A stretch of DNA of 64,000 nt. Origin: Nocardia cyriacigeorgica. Its GTDB lineage: Bacteria; Actinomycetota; Actinomycetes; Mycobacteriales; Mycobacteriaceae. The DNA is taken from contig NZ_JARWNX010000056.1 of NCBI RefSeq assembly GCF_029868385.1, positions 186,001-250,000 on the forward strand, in the 5' to 3' direction. The position numbers and the translations under genes were made by a program. Shown piece by piece: positions 43,664 to 52,460 of this stretch. The notes under the pieces were generated by a model. It was not told the origin of the DNA and ran no database searches. It worked only from the letters and a program-made list of their open reading frames with translations. Position 1 is the first letter of the stretch. Every line of letters starts with the position of its first letter.

Positions 43664-44920
43664 TCAGATATAGAAATCGAGTTCTTCCTGCCGCTTCAGC
43701 AGATCCCGCAGACAGTACGGATCGTCGCCGAAGAAGTACAGCAGGCCCCAATGGTTGCCGAACGCAGTGCGTTTGGTGACCTTCTCCTCCAGGGGCGAGG
43801 TGAGTTCATGGGATTCGAAGTACTCGTGATCCTCGGTCTCCTCCGGCATCGACAGCTCGTTGACCACCCGGCGGCGCGGATACACCCCGAAGCAGCCCGC
43901 ATGCCCTTTCGCGTCCACCACTTCCCTGGGGAAGAAATCCATGATCTCCTGCTCGGTCGTCCTCGGATCGAAGGCCAGGACGAGCGCGTGATAGGCATTG
44001 AAGCCGTACGCGCGCTCGAGCAGCTCGAACACCTTGAAACCCGGTGGCCGATAGGCGACTTCACCGAAATACATCTCACCGTCGCTGGTGACGAAGTACT
44101 CCGGGTGCACGAACCCGAACTCGATATCGAACGTCTTGATCAGCTTCTCGACCTGGCGGGTGATCTCCGGCCGGTACCGCTCCAATTCCGGTGTGGCCGG
44201 TACGAACACCGAGTAGCCGAGCGTCACGTATTCGGAGATGTTCAGGAAACGGATCTTGCCGTCGTGTATCCACGCCTCGACCGCGAACTCCCAGCCGTCG
44301 AGATGGGATTCCATCAGCACCGGGAATTCCTCATCGGGGATCGTCTCGATATCGTCGGCGGTGCGGATCACCCGATGGCCGAGGCAGCCCGCCTTGTCGA
44401 AGGCCTTGATGTGGATCGGATCGTTGGGGTCGCCGTCCAGCTTGAGCAGGGTCTGGTTGACGCGTTTCAGGAAACGGATCACATCGTCACGCTCGTGTGC
44501 CTCCTCGAAGATGCCGACCCGGATGCCACCGAGCTGCGCCCTGCGTTTCATCAACGCTTTGTCGCGTAGCAGCATCGCCTGCCCGAACAGGCGGGGATTG
44601 CCCAGCAGCACGGCATTGATCGCGCCCGCCCATTCGACGGTTTCCTCGAAGATCGGGATGGCGACATCCACCCCCATATCTTGTAGCGTCTCGGCGATCT
44701 CCATCGACCGATCGTTGAGACGTTCGAAATTCCATGGCACATAGGGAATCCCGTGTTCGGCACAGTATCCCTGTACCCATTCCGGCGCCACGACGACATA
44801 CCGCCGGTCGAACCGGTCCACGGCGTCCACGGCGTTCACACTCCAGCCGAGCAAGGCCACATAGCCCTTGTCCGGATTTCGATTCTTCGGCTCCCGGGTT
44901 GACAACGACAAACCTTCTCC
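43664..44920 (-). CDS. ATP-grasp superfamily ligase
   Basis: The protein of about 418 residues has the ATP-grasp fold of carboxylate-amine ligases. LFGQAMLLRDKALMKRRAQL is the substrate-to-ATP lid region, LMESHLDGWEFAVEAWIHDG the ATP-binding strand pair, and FGFVHPEYFVTSDGEMYFGEV then AYRPPG the metal-binding end (usually ExNpR). It would activate a carboxylate as acyl-phosphate and join it to an amine; substrate unknown. GAAAGGGGAGAAGG lies inside the frame open from ATG 44947, so I take TTG 44920 (or 44914) as start. It is between a 28-residue membrane peptide gene and the 671-residue gene. Confidence 0.85.
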   Translation of the reverse strand, partial: GEGLSLSTREPKNRNPDKGYVALLGWSVNAVDAVDRFDRRYVVVAPEWVQGYCAEHGIPYVPWNFERLNDRSMEIAETLQDMGVDVAIPIFEETVEWAGAINAVLLGNPRLFGQAMLLRDKALMKRRAQLGGIRVGIFEEAHERDDVIRFLKRVNQTLLKLDGDPNDPIHIKAFDKAGCLGHRVIRTADDIETIPDEEFPVLMESHLDGWEFAVEAWIHDGKIRFLNISEYVTLGYSVFVPATPELERYRPEITRQVEKLIKTFDIEFGFVHPEYFVTSDGEMYFGEVAYRPPGFKVFELLERAYGFNAYHALVLAFDPRTTEQEIMDFFPREVVDAKGHAGCFGVYPRRRVVNELSMPEETEDHEYFESHELTSPLEEKVTKRTAFGNHWGLLYFFGDDPYCLRDLLKRQEELDFYI

Positions 44921-45048
44921 CCTTTCGACCGCTTTTGCACAACTCATGATCCCGAGGCCGCCATCGAATCCCGCGAACAATTCGACACCTCGCCCACCAT
45001 GACGTACGTCCGGCACATCCTGCCGGACGATGAATATGTCCCCGCGAA

Positions 45049-45135
45049 TTATTTCGCGTCGAGGCGATACAACATCACCGCGAACAGCACGATGATCACG
45101 CTCGGTATCAGCAACACCGCAAGTGCGCTCGTCAT
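45049..45135 (-). CDS. 28-residue single-span membrane peptide
   Basis: A short frame from ATG 45135 to TAA encodes MTSALAVLLIPSVIIVLFAV followed by MLYRLDAK: one hydrophobic helix and a short positively charged end. GAGGCGG lies about 9 nt before the ATG. Small single-span subunits of transporters or oxidases (KdpF, MetS, CydX kinds) have this look, but no such partner is adjacent. It is 128 bp upstream of the ATP-grasp gene on the same strand. Expression is inferred, not shown. Confidence 0.5.
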   Translation of the reverse strand: MTSALAVLLIPSVIIVLFAVMLYRLDAK

Positions 45136-45394
45136 CGGGAAACACCGCCTCGTAACGGCGATATGACATCGGAGGACGCGCATCCGAGCGAGCGAAAACG
45201 CTTCCACGGATGTGTCTCTGAGCCGGATCGTTGTATCACCGTCATCATCCAGGGTTACCCCACCGAGCCCGTCGCCAAACCGTTACCGCGGCGCGGCGGC
45301 GCGAACGGCCCGCGCTCGATCAGGTCTCGCTTTGCCTGTGCGGCTGCATCGAAGGCGGTGTGCGGGGTATGCCCGGTAGGAAAGGAGGACCGCG

Positions 45395-45805
45395 ATGAGT
45401 AGTTCGCTCTCCGGTCGCCGACCCGCCCGCCGCATGGTTGGCGTGATCTTTGTTGCCGCGGCGCTCGGCGCGTGCGCGAATGATTCCGACGGCGATCACA
45501 CCTCCCCGATACCGACTCCCGCTCCGCCCGGGACGGTGAGCCCGGCCGCGGCCGAACAGCTCTGCGACATGATCCTCGTCGATCTCGACTTCTGGCGCGT
45601 ACAGGGGCCGGGCGTCGGCCGGATCGCGTTCGAAGGGTATGTACGGGCCTGGGCGGCCGAGTACGAGTCGGCGCACGCGCTCATCCTTCACGACCCCGGC
45701 TTCATCGACGAGATGACGATCCAGCAGTGCCCGCAGGTGCGTGAGCGCGCGCTGGTGGCCCTCGACGTGGACGATCTGGCGTCGGGCCTGGTCGGCTACA
45801 CGTGA
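45395..45805 (+). CDS. small putative lipoprotein
   Basis: This 136-residue protein has a basic N-terminus, a hydrophobic stretch and a lipobox-like LGAC at residues 24-27, then a Pro/Thr linker and a helical domain (about 50-136). Two cysteines (in QLCDMI and QQCPQV) could form a disulfide. The ATG at 45395 follows AAAGGAGGACC, a very strong site. No family recognised; similar small lipoproteins are common in Nocardia and Mycobacterium. Confidence 0.8.
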   Translation: MSSSLSGRRPARRMVGVIFVAAALGACANDSDGDHTSPIPTPAPPGTVSPAAAEQLCDMILVDLDFWRVQGPGVGRIAFEGYVRAWAAEYESAHALILHDPGFIDEMTIQQCPQVRERALVALDVDDLASGLVGYT

Positions 45806-46080
45806 CCCCGCCGCGGCACGCCCACCGGCCTGGTCGACCGTCCGGTAGGGCGGCGCGATTATTGCGAGACATTCCCCGGAAGAGAATTGTGGATATCTAC
45901 GATCAATCCGCGTCGTCCGGTTGAAGAATCAAAATTCGCCGCGACGGCGAGCCGCCGCCCGGAAACCGTGGTCTGATCGTTTCCGTCCCGACCCGGAATC
46001 CACAATCAACTGTTACCCGGGATCACACTGACATTTCTGGGTCGATATCACCGGCCCACGAAAAGAAGGACGGCTCATCA

Positions 46081-46860
46081 GTGCTGCGCACCCGAGGATC
46101 GCGGACCGCTCTGTCCGCTCTCGCACTCGCGGCGAGCTTTTCGCTCGTCGCACCGACGTCGACCATGGCCGCACCGCGGACCGCCGAGCAGGCGGGCGTC
46201 GCGTCGATCGCGGAAAACGTGCCCTCCGAGACGCTCGCCGCACTGGCGCCGACCATCGTCGGCGTGATCTCCGCCCCCACCCCGATCGCCGGTGGCGCAC
46301 CCACGGCGATTCTGGCCCAGGCGCGGGTACTGCTCGCCACGCCGGGTATTCCCGCGCAGGTCAGGTCGACGCTGGAGCGGGTCATCACCTTCCTCGACGG
46401 CAGCGGTGGCGGCGGCCCGGAACTGCCGCCGTCGGACGGTCCGCGGATCGCCCAGTTCCTCTACCCCACCATCGGTAGGGGGTGCATCGGCCCCACCTCC
46501 GATTCCATCGGCACCGCGCTCGCCGTGCCCGGCCCGGCGGATCTGCCGCCACCCGGCCCCAGGGCGGGCCAGACCGCGTTCGTTCTCACCGCGCTCGGCA
46601 CCAAAACCCCTGCGGCCGTGCAGCCTGCACCGCTGACCGTGCAGTGGGTCAACCTCGACAATCGTCGGACGGGTGTGCAGACGCTGACCACTGCGTCCGA
46701 GATCAATGCCGACGGTCCGGCCACGTTGTCGGCCGTGGCCGATACCGGTTCCGGGCGCGTCGCGGCGGTGATCTCCGGTTCGCTCACCACCACGGCCGCC
46801 GATTCGACCGTGCGCACCTGCACCTTCGCCCCGACCCTCGGGTTCTTCTCCGTCGCCTGA
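46081..46860 (+). CDS. secreted protein, first of a conserved envelope trio
   Basis: The 259-residue protein begins with GTG 46081 after AAGAAGGA. It has a signal peptide with cleavage near STMAA-PRT and a mature domain containing GRGCIGPTSDSIGTALAVPGP and several Pro/Gly turns. I recognise it only as the kind of exported protein found in Nocardia and Rhodococcus beside DUF2613/DUF3068 genes. A C-terminal immunoglobulin-like beta domain is plausible. Function unknown. Confidence 0.8.
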   Translation: MLRTRGSRTALSALALAASFSLVAPTSTMAAPRTAEQAGVASIAENVPSETLAALAPTIVGVISAPTPIAGGAPTAILAQARVLLATPGIPAQVRSTLERVITFLDGSGGGGPELPPSDGPRIAQFLYPTIGRGCIGPTSDSIGTALAVPGPADLPPPGPRAGQTAFVLTALGTKTPAAVQPAPLTVQWVNLDNRRTGVQTLTTASEINADGPATLSAVADTGSGRVAAVISGSLTTTAADSTVRTCTFAPTLGFFSVA

Positions 46861-46890
46861 AGCCGACACCACACACTGGAGTTCCGTTCT

Positions 46891-47061
46891 ATGAAGTCAG
46901 CCGTTCCCGGCCTGGTCAGTGGCCTGGCGGGCGCGACCCTCGGGGTGATAGCCGTTTTCGGCATCACCGCGGGTGTGCAGCAGAATTCGATCCCGGCCCT
47001 CGAACCGGCCGCCGATCCCGGCTCGTCGCAGCTGGGCGACGTCGCCTACGGCCGCCGATGA
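46891..47061 (+). CDS. DUF2613 small membrane-associated protein
   Basis: A 56-residue protein from ATG 46891: one hydrophobic N-terminal segment (AGATLGVIAVFGITAGVQQN) and the family ending SSQLGDVAYGRR. DUF2613 proteins are found in Mycobacteriales (Rv0236A in M. tuberculosis) near arabinan-transferase or DUF3068 genes. The stop overlaps the next start by ATGA, so it is translationally coupled to the DUF3068 gene. Confidence 0.85.
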   Translation: MKSAVPGLVSGLAGATLGVIAVFGITAGVQQNSIPALEPAADPGSSQLGDVAYGRR

Positions 47062-48086
47062 GCGGCGCGCGCAGGACCGTGTCCTGCCTGCTCATCGGCC
47101 TCGGCGCGCTGCTGCTCGCGGCAGCGGTCATGGTGCCCACCTATACCGTCGGCAAGGTCGCCAAGACTCCGCTGGATTTACAGATCACCACGGTCGCCCG
47201 GAGCCTGCCCGATCAGGAAAGCCTGGTGCTGGACGCGAAATCGCTCACCTCGCCCACCGGCTCGGCCAGGGTCGACCGCGGTGTGCCGGTCGTCTCGCAG
47301 CGTTTCCTGACCGTCGAGGAACCATCGGGGGCCGACCGGATGACCGTGCAGGCGGGGCAGACCCTGCGCCGCGACGACCGCGAGGGAGACACCGGGCTGC
47401 TCACCGCCTCGATCGACCGCGTCACCATCGACCGCAAGACCGGTGAGCCGATTCCGGTGTCCCCCAACGGTTCCATCGCGCTCACCGTCGACACCTCCGG
47501 TGATTCGGTGGCCGATCCGTCGCAGCGCACGGGTTTGCAGTACCGCTTCCCGATCGGCACCGAGAAGAAGTCCTACCCGTACTTCGATCTCAATGCCCGC
47601 GCCACCCACGATATCGACTACGTCGATGAGTCCGAGGTCGGTGGTGTGCCGGTCTATCACTTCCGCCAGACCATTCCGGTCACGAACATGTGGGAGGTCT
47701 TCCCGGCGGCGACGAACAAACTCACTCTCCCCGCGGCGAAATGGGGGCTGGAGGGCGACGCCCCGGTCACGATGACCCGTTTCTACACCAATACCCGTGA
47801 CGTGTGGGTCGAGCCGAGAACCGGCGCCATCCTCAAAGGCAGCGAGCAGATCCACCTGTACTACGGGCGCAGCGCCGAGCAGATCGACGTCACGGCGCTG
47901 AAGTCCTACCTCGTCTTCGACGACGACACCATCGCCGCCCAGATGGCGGTGACCCAGGAGAGTTTGGATCGGTTGTCGCTGTTCGGCCGAATCGTTCCGA
48001 TCACCTTGGGGGTCCTCGGTGGCGCGGCGCTGCTCGCGGGGATCGTCGTCGGCGTCAGGTCCCCTGGTCGCCGTCGGACGCGGTAG
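47058..48086 (+). CDS. DUF3068 (PorA-family) membrane-anchored exported protein
   Basis: The 342-residue protein has an N-terminal helix (LLIGLGALLLAAAVMVPTYT) and a C-terminal helix (IVPITLGVLGGAALLAGIVV), so a large extracytoplasmic beta-rich domain sits between two membrane anchors. This is the DUF3068 layout, called PorA family by some databases; M. tuberculosis Rv0227c is a relative. A cell-envelope role in mycolate-containing bacteria is assumed but unproven. Coupled to the DUF2613 gene. Confidence 0.9.
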   Translation: MSGARRTVSCLLIGLGALLLAAAVMVPTYTVGKVAKTPLDLQITTVARSLPDQESLVLDAKSLTSPTGSARVDRGVPVVSQRFLTVEEPSGADRMTVQAGQTLRRDDREGDTGLLTASIDRVTIDRKTGEPIPVSPNGSIALTVDTSGDSVADPSQRTGLQYRFPIGTEKKSYPYFDLNARATHDIDYVDESEVGGVPVYHFRQTIPVTNMWEVFPAATNKLTLPAAKWGLEGDAPVTMTRFYTNTRDVWVEPRTGAILKGSEQIHLYYGRSAEQIDVTALKSYLVFDDDTIAAQMAVTQESLDRLSLFGRIVPITLGVLGGAALLAGIVVGVRSPGRRRTR

Positions 48087-48130
48087 ACCGCCCGCCCCGG
48101 CGAATTCGGTGCGGGCGCCTGGTTATCCGG

Positions 48131-49180
48131 TTACCGGGAGACGCTCGCCCGTCCGCGTACTGCCTGGCGACGGTCCGCCACGATCGTGGTGCGGCGCTGC
48201 GCCATCGCCTCGGCGGGACAGCTGCCGGTAGTGAGCGCCCGGTGGACGGCTGCCGCGTCCTCGAGGGCGTCGCGGGCGCCGACCCCGGCCGCCGGGGTGA
48301 TCGCGTGGTCGGCATCGCCGATCAGCAGGACCGGAAGGGTCGGCGGCGCAGCCGCTTCCAGGGGGACGTTGCGGGCGTTGCTGACGTGCACCTCATCGGT
48401 CCGGGCGAGCAGCGCGCCGACCAGGTCACCGATCGACGGCGTGGCCTTCGTGACGGTGTCGGCCCATTCACCGGTGGGCCGCATACCGAGGTCGTCGGGC
48501 CCGTCGAGGGGGTCGCGGGCGATGCGGATGAACCAGTGGGCGGGGTGGCCGGGCCGCCAGATGTGGCCGAACGTACTGGCCGCGGCGCCGGTGGCGTCCT
48601 GCTCGGCGAAGAAATGCAGGATGTCGGGTTCGCTGTCGGGTTCGACCGGACCGGTGGTCATCCCGTACAGGACGACGTCTCCGGCGTAGACCGCGGGCCG
48701 ACCGGGTTCGAGGCGGGCGCGGACCACCGAATCGATACCGTCGGCGGCGATGACGATGTCGTCGGCCGGGCTCGTCGACCCGTCGTCGTGCCGGATCAGG
48801 TGGCGGCCGGAGTCGTCGACGGTCACGTCGGTGACCGTGCGTTCATACCGGAGGTCGGCGTCCGAGGTGGCGAGGAAGTCGTTGAGCACCCGCATCAATG
48901 AGCTGCGCAGCCAGAATCGGTGACCGCGGCTCATCGCGGCGCGGCGCCCATTGCTGCCGACGTATTCGAGTGAGTGGACCGGAGCGGAGGCCTCGTGCAC
49001 GGCGTCGTCGTCCACGCCGAGATCGTGCAGGGCGCGGTGGCCGCGTTCATCGATGAACAGGAACGCGCCGCCCATATCATCGCGTGGTCGCCGTTCGTAC
49101 ACGGTGACGGGGACGCCGCCGCGGGCGAGGGCGCCGCCGAGGACGGTGCCGGCGATACCGCCGCCGATGATGGTGACCAT
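48131..49180 (-). CDS. FAD-dependent monooxygenase
   Basis: The 349-residue protein has the Rossmann FAD motif VTIIGGGIAGTVLGGALARGG at the N-terminus (GGGIAGTVLG core). Motif IVIAADGIDS is near residue 147, and the second FAD motif is VLLIGDADHAITPAAGVGARD, where GD is usually followed by AxHxxxP. It is a class A flavin monooxygenase of the UbiH/salicylate-hydroxylase kind. The substrate is not identifiable. It is 193 bp downstream of the FabG-like gene on the same strand. Confidence 0.9.
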   Translation of the reverse strand: MVTIIGGGIAGTVLGGALARGGVPVTVYERRPRDDMGGAFLFIDERGHRALHDLGVDDDAVHEASAPVHSLEYVGSNGRRAAMSRGHRFWLRSSLMRVLNDFLATSDADLRYERTVTDVTVDDSGRHLIRHDDGSTSPADDIVIAADGIDSVVRARLEPGRPAVYAGDVVLYGMTTGPVEPDSEPDILHFFAEQDATGAAASTFGHIWRPGHPAHWFIRIARDPLDGPDDLGMRPTGEWADTVTKATPSIGDLVGALLARTDEVHVSNARNVPLEAAAPPTLPVLLIGDADHAITPAAGVGARDALEDAAAVHRALTTGSCPAEAMAQRRTTIVADRRQAVRGRASVSR

Positions 49181-49373
49181 GCGAATCTCCTACTCGGGTC
49201 GGGGTCGAGCATCCACGAGCGAGCGGTGTGGGTGACCACGCATCGGATCCACACCGGAGCGGACACCGCGAGTGCCCGGCTCCGCGAACAGCCTACGCCC
49301 ACAACCGGTATCGCGATTCGGGTACAACCGATCGGCAGGTCGGCGCTCCTACCTACGGGCCCGGCGTGCGGAC

Positions 49374-50102
49374 TCAGATGTGTCGGCCGCCGGTGACCTC
49401 CGCGACCGTTCCGGTCATATAGGAGGAGAGATCGCTGGCGTAGAACAAGGCGACCGAGGCGACCTCAGCGGGTTCACCGGCCCGCTGCATGGGGATCTCC
49501 GCCATTTTCGCCTCCCATGCCTTGGCGGGCATCGCCTCGGTCATCGCGGTGCGGATGAGTCCCGGTGCGATGACATTGACGCGCACGCCCAGATGCGCGA
49601 CCTCTTTGGCGGCGGCCTTGGACAGTCCGACGATGCCCGCCTTGGCCGCCGAGTAGTTGGTCTGGCCGACGAAGCCGACCTTCCCGGAGATCGATGACAG
49701 GTTGATGATGGAGCCGCCGCCGGAGTTACGCATGATGCCCGCGGCCAGCCGGGTGCCGTTCCAGCAGCCGCGCAGGTGGACCTGGACGACCTCGTCGAAT
49801 TGCTGTTCGGTCATGGTGCGCATGGTGGCGTCACGGGTGATGCCCGCATTGTTGACCATGATGTCGAGGGGGCCGAAGGTTTCGGTGGCCGCCGCCAGCA
49901 ACGCGGTCACCTCGTCGGCGGAGGTGACATCGCAGCGCACCCCGAGCGCGGGTCCGGGCAGCGCGTCGGCCGCGGCCACGGCACCGGCCTCGTCGAGATC
50001 GCCGATGACGACGCGTGCGCCGTGTTCGGCGAAGGTGCGGGCGATGGCCAGGCCGATCCCCTGGGCTCCGCCGGTGATCACGGCGGTGCGGTCGGCGAGC
50101 AT
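49374..50102 (-). CDS. FabG-like short-chain dehydrogenase
   Basis: The 242-residue SDR has TGGAQGIG, NNAGITRD, Ser in NLSSISGKVG, and YSAAKAG. Closest in style are 3-oxoacyl-ACP/CoA reductases, matching its neighbour acyl-CoA dehydrogenase. The ATG at 50102 follows AAAGGACC. It is 56 bp downstream of the acyl-CoA dehydrogenase on the same strand, so they are probably an operon for a beta-oxidation-like route. Confidence 0.92.
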   Translation of the reverse strand: MLADRTAVITGGAQGIGLAIARTFAEHGARVVIGDLDEAGAVAAADALPGPALGVRCDVTSADEVTALLAAATETFGPLDIMVNNAGITRDATMRTMTEQQFDEVVQVHLRGCWNGTRLAAGIMRNSGGGSIINLSSISGKVGFVGQTNYSAAKAGIVGLSKAAAKEVAHLGVRVNVIAPGLIRTAMTEAMPAKAWEAKMAEIPMQRAGEPAEVASVALFYASDLSSYMTGTVAEVTGGRHI

Positions 50103-50158
50103 GGTGGTCCTTTCGGTTGGGGGACAAGGGTTCTCGGAACGGTACGGCGCGGGGTCGG

Positions 50159-51328
50159 TCATCGGGCGTCCCGCTGGTGGGCTCGTACCAGCCCGCCGCC
50201 GACGATGAGGCGCTGGATCTCGCTGGTGCCCTCGTACAGTCGCAGCAACCGGACGTCGCGGTAGATCCGCTCGACCGGAACCCCGCGCATATATCCCGAA
50301 CCGCCATGCACCTGCACCGCGAGATCGGCCACCTTCCCGACCATCTCGGTGCAGAACAGTTTCGCCGCCGACGGTGCGATACGCCGGTCCGCGCCCGTCA
50401 CCCAGTCCCGTGCGGCGTCCCGGACCATGGCCCGACCCGCCGCCACGCCGGTGTACTGATCGGCGAGCATCGCCTGGACGAGCTGGAATTCGCCGAGCGG
50501 CACACCACCCTGGGTGGCGGTCGCGGCATGGGCCACCGATTCGTCGAGCGCCCGCTGCGCCTGCCCGACCGCGAGCGCGGCGATATGCACCCGGCCACGC
50601 GCGAGCGAGGTCATCGCGGCCCGATACCCGGCATCGGCGTCACCGCCGACCAGCGCCTCCGGCCCGACCCGCACGCCGTTGAACGTGACATCGGCGGTAC
50701 CGGCGCCCTGCTGGCCCATCTTGGTGTCCTTCGCACCGACTTCGACACCGGGCGCGTCGGCGGGCACCAGGAACACCGCGATGCCGGTGCCCGAAGCGGG
50801 GGCGGGCTGCACGCGGGCGAAGACGAGGAACAGATCCGCCACCGGTGCATTGGTGATGAAGCATTTGGACCCGTCGATCACCCAGTGTTCGCCGTCCGCG
50901 CGGGCGGTGGTGCGCAGACCGGACGGGTTCGACCCCGCGCCCGGTTCGGTCAGCGCGAAGGACGCGATGATCTGCCCCGAAGCCATACCGGGTAGCCAGC
51001 GCGCCTGCTGCTCGCCGGTGCCGAAGCCGACCAGGACCTGTCCGGCGATACCGTTGTTGGTGCCGAACATCGAACGGAACGCCAGGCAGGTGTAGCCGAG
51101 TTCCATCGCGATCTCGACGTCCTGGACCAGGTCCAAGCCGAGCCCACCCCACCGCTGGGGCAGCGCGTATCCGAACAGGCCCATCTCGGCGGCCCGCTCC
51201 CGCAGGTCCTGGGGGATGGCGTCGGCGTCCATGATGTCGGTCTCACGCGGCACCACGCGGGTGCGGACGAAATCACGGACCTGGGCGCGAATGTCGGCGA
51301 AGACGTCGTCCGGTACCTCGGAACTCAT
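50159..51328 (-). CDS. acyl-CoA dehydrogenase
   Basis: This protein of about 389 residues has the three ACAD regions. FALTEPGAGSNPSGLRTTA is the first FAD loop, WVIDGSKCFITNAPVADLFL follows, and the C-terminal helix bundle has YEGTSEIQR with the catalytic Glu at the short-chain-type position. It probably oxidises a short or branched acyl-CoA. The ATG at 51328 faces the divergent LysR gene across 87 bp, which carries a LysR-type site. Confidence 0.93.
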   Translation of the reverse strand: MSSEVPDDVFADIRAQVRDFVRTRVVPRETDIMDADAIPQDLRERAAEMGLFGYALPQRWGGLGLDLVQDVEIAMELGYTCLAFRSMFGTNNGIAGQVLVGFGTGEQQARWLPGMASGQIIASFALTEPGAGSNPSGLRTTARADGEHWVIDGSKCFITNAPVADLFLVFARVQPAPASGTGIAVFLVPADAPGVEVGAKDTKMGQQGAGTADVTFNGVRVGPEALVGGDADAGYRAAMTSLARGRVHIAALAVGQAQRALDESVAHAATATQGGVPLGEFQLVQAMLADQYTGVAAGRAMVRDAARDWVTGADRRIAPSAAKLFCTEMVGKVADLAVQVHGGSGYMRGVPVERIYRDVRLLRLYEGTSEIQRLIVGGGLVRAHQRDAR

Positions 51329-51384
51329 GCCCACCACTATCGCCGCGGCGATTACCTCCAGTCCAATACTCGATCAGCGGGGCT

Positions 51385-51409
51385 GTGATACCTCATCTGC
51401 AATAATCAC
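51385..51409. promoter_or_regulatory. LysR-type operator between acyl-CoA dehydrogenase and LysR genes
   Basis: GTGAT-N15-ATCAC is an inverted repeat that contains the T-N11-A pattern (T51389, A51401). It ends 6 bp before the LysR start and sits in the only spacer between the divergent genes, the usual place for autoregulation plus target control. Confidence 0.6.
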
Positions 51410-51415
51410 CGCGAG

Positions 51416-52366
51416 ATGGATATGGCCCAGTTACGCGCGTTCCTCGCCGTCGCCGACGAACTGCATTTCGGGCGCGCGGCCGAACGCCTGCATATGGCGC
51501 AGCCGCCGCTCAGCCGCGCGATCAAACGGCTCGAACGGGAGCTGGACACCACGCTGTTCGATCGCAACACCCGTTCGGTCTCGTTGACCGAGAGCGGGAT
51601 AGCGCTCATCGGCCCCGCGAACGATGCGCTCGAGGCCCTGCGGCGCGCGCAGGCCGCGGTGCGCTCGGCCGATGACGGTGAGGTGGGCCTGGTGCGTATC
51701 GCGTTCGCCGGTGTGTCGACCCACCGTCTGCTCGCCCGGCTGGCGCGCGTGGTGCATGCCAAGCGGCCGGGGATCGCACTGGAGTTGTCCAGCCAGAACT
51801 TCGCCCAGCCCGCGATGAAGAAGCTCCTCGACGGCGAGACCGACCTCGCCCTCGGCCGATGGGACATCATCGCGCCGGAGGTCAGCGCGCGCGTCGTCAT
51901 GCCGGATTCGTTGGTCGTCGCGGTGGCCGACACCCACGCAATGGCGGGGGCCGACCGCGTCTCCATCGCCGACATCGCCGGTGAGCCATTCGTCTCGTTG
52001 ACGCCGCACGAAGGCGCGGTGCTGCCGGATCGCCTGCGACGACTCACCGGTGCGCAGGGCGTCGTGCCCGATATCGTGCAGATCGCACCCGATACGCAGA
52101 CCGCGCTGGCCTTGGTCGGCGCGGAGGTCGGCTGTCATCTGACGCTGGCATCGGTGGCGGACAATGTCACCGATCCGCATGTGGTGTTCCTGCCCCTCAC
52201 CGACAGCGCACCCGATGTCGATCTGCGCGCCGCCTGGCGCACCGCAGACACCAGCCCGGCGCTGCACGCCGTCCTGCACGAGGTCATCCACTTGGACCCG
52301 GTGCCCGGCGACAACGGTGAGCCCGTGAACTCTCTCGACGGACGTGCGGTTGACACCACGGCGTGA
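51416..52366 (+). CDS. LysR family transcriptional regulator
   Basis: The 316-residue LysR regulator has its winged helix-turn-helix at residues 1-60 (LRAFLAVADELHFGRAAERL, then AQPPLSRAIKRLE). The periplasmic-binding-like effector domain starts near GLVRIAFAGVSTHRLL. It faces the acyl-CoA dehydrogenase/SDR operon and probably activates it in response to a pathway intermediate. The C-terminal 30 residues are longer than usual. Confidence 0.93.
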   Translation: MDMAQLRAFLAVADELHFGRAAERLHMAQPPLSRAIKRLERELDTTLFDRNTRSVSLTESGIALIGPANDALEALRRAQAAVRSADDGEVGLVRIAFAGVSTHRLLARLARVVHAKRPGIALELSSQNFAQPAMKKLLDGETDLALGRWDIIAPEVSARVVMPDSLVVAVADTHAMAGADRVSIADIAGEPFVSLTPHEGAVLPDRLRRLTGAQGVVPDIVQIAPDTQTALALVGAEVGCHLTLASVADNVTDPHVVFLPLTDSAPDVDLRAAWRTADTSPALHAVLHEVIHLDPVPGDNGEPVNSLDGRAVDTTA

Positions 52367-52460
52367 CACCGCGAATGTTCGTGGAGGCCCGGTCGAATCG
52401 GCCAGGTCCGTGCGGGTCGGCGCGGAGCCGACCCGCACGAAGACACTCAGGGAGTTATCC

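Noticed and set aside
45163..45402. 79-residue plus-strand open frame before the small lipoprotein
   Set aside because: Overlaps the lipoprotein ribosome site and has no coding character.
48090..48116. Terminator between DUF3068 and the FAD monooxygenase
   Set aside because: Only a 6-bp GC stem with a 15-nt loop; too weak to call in such GC-rich DNA.
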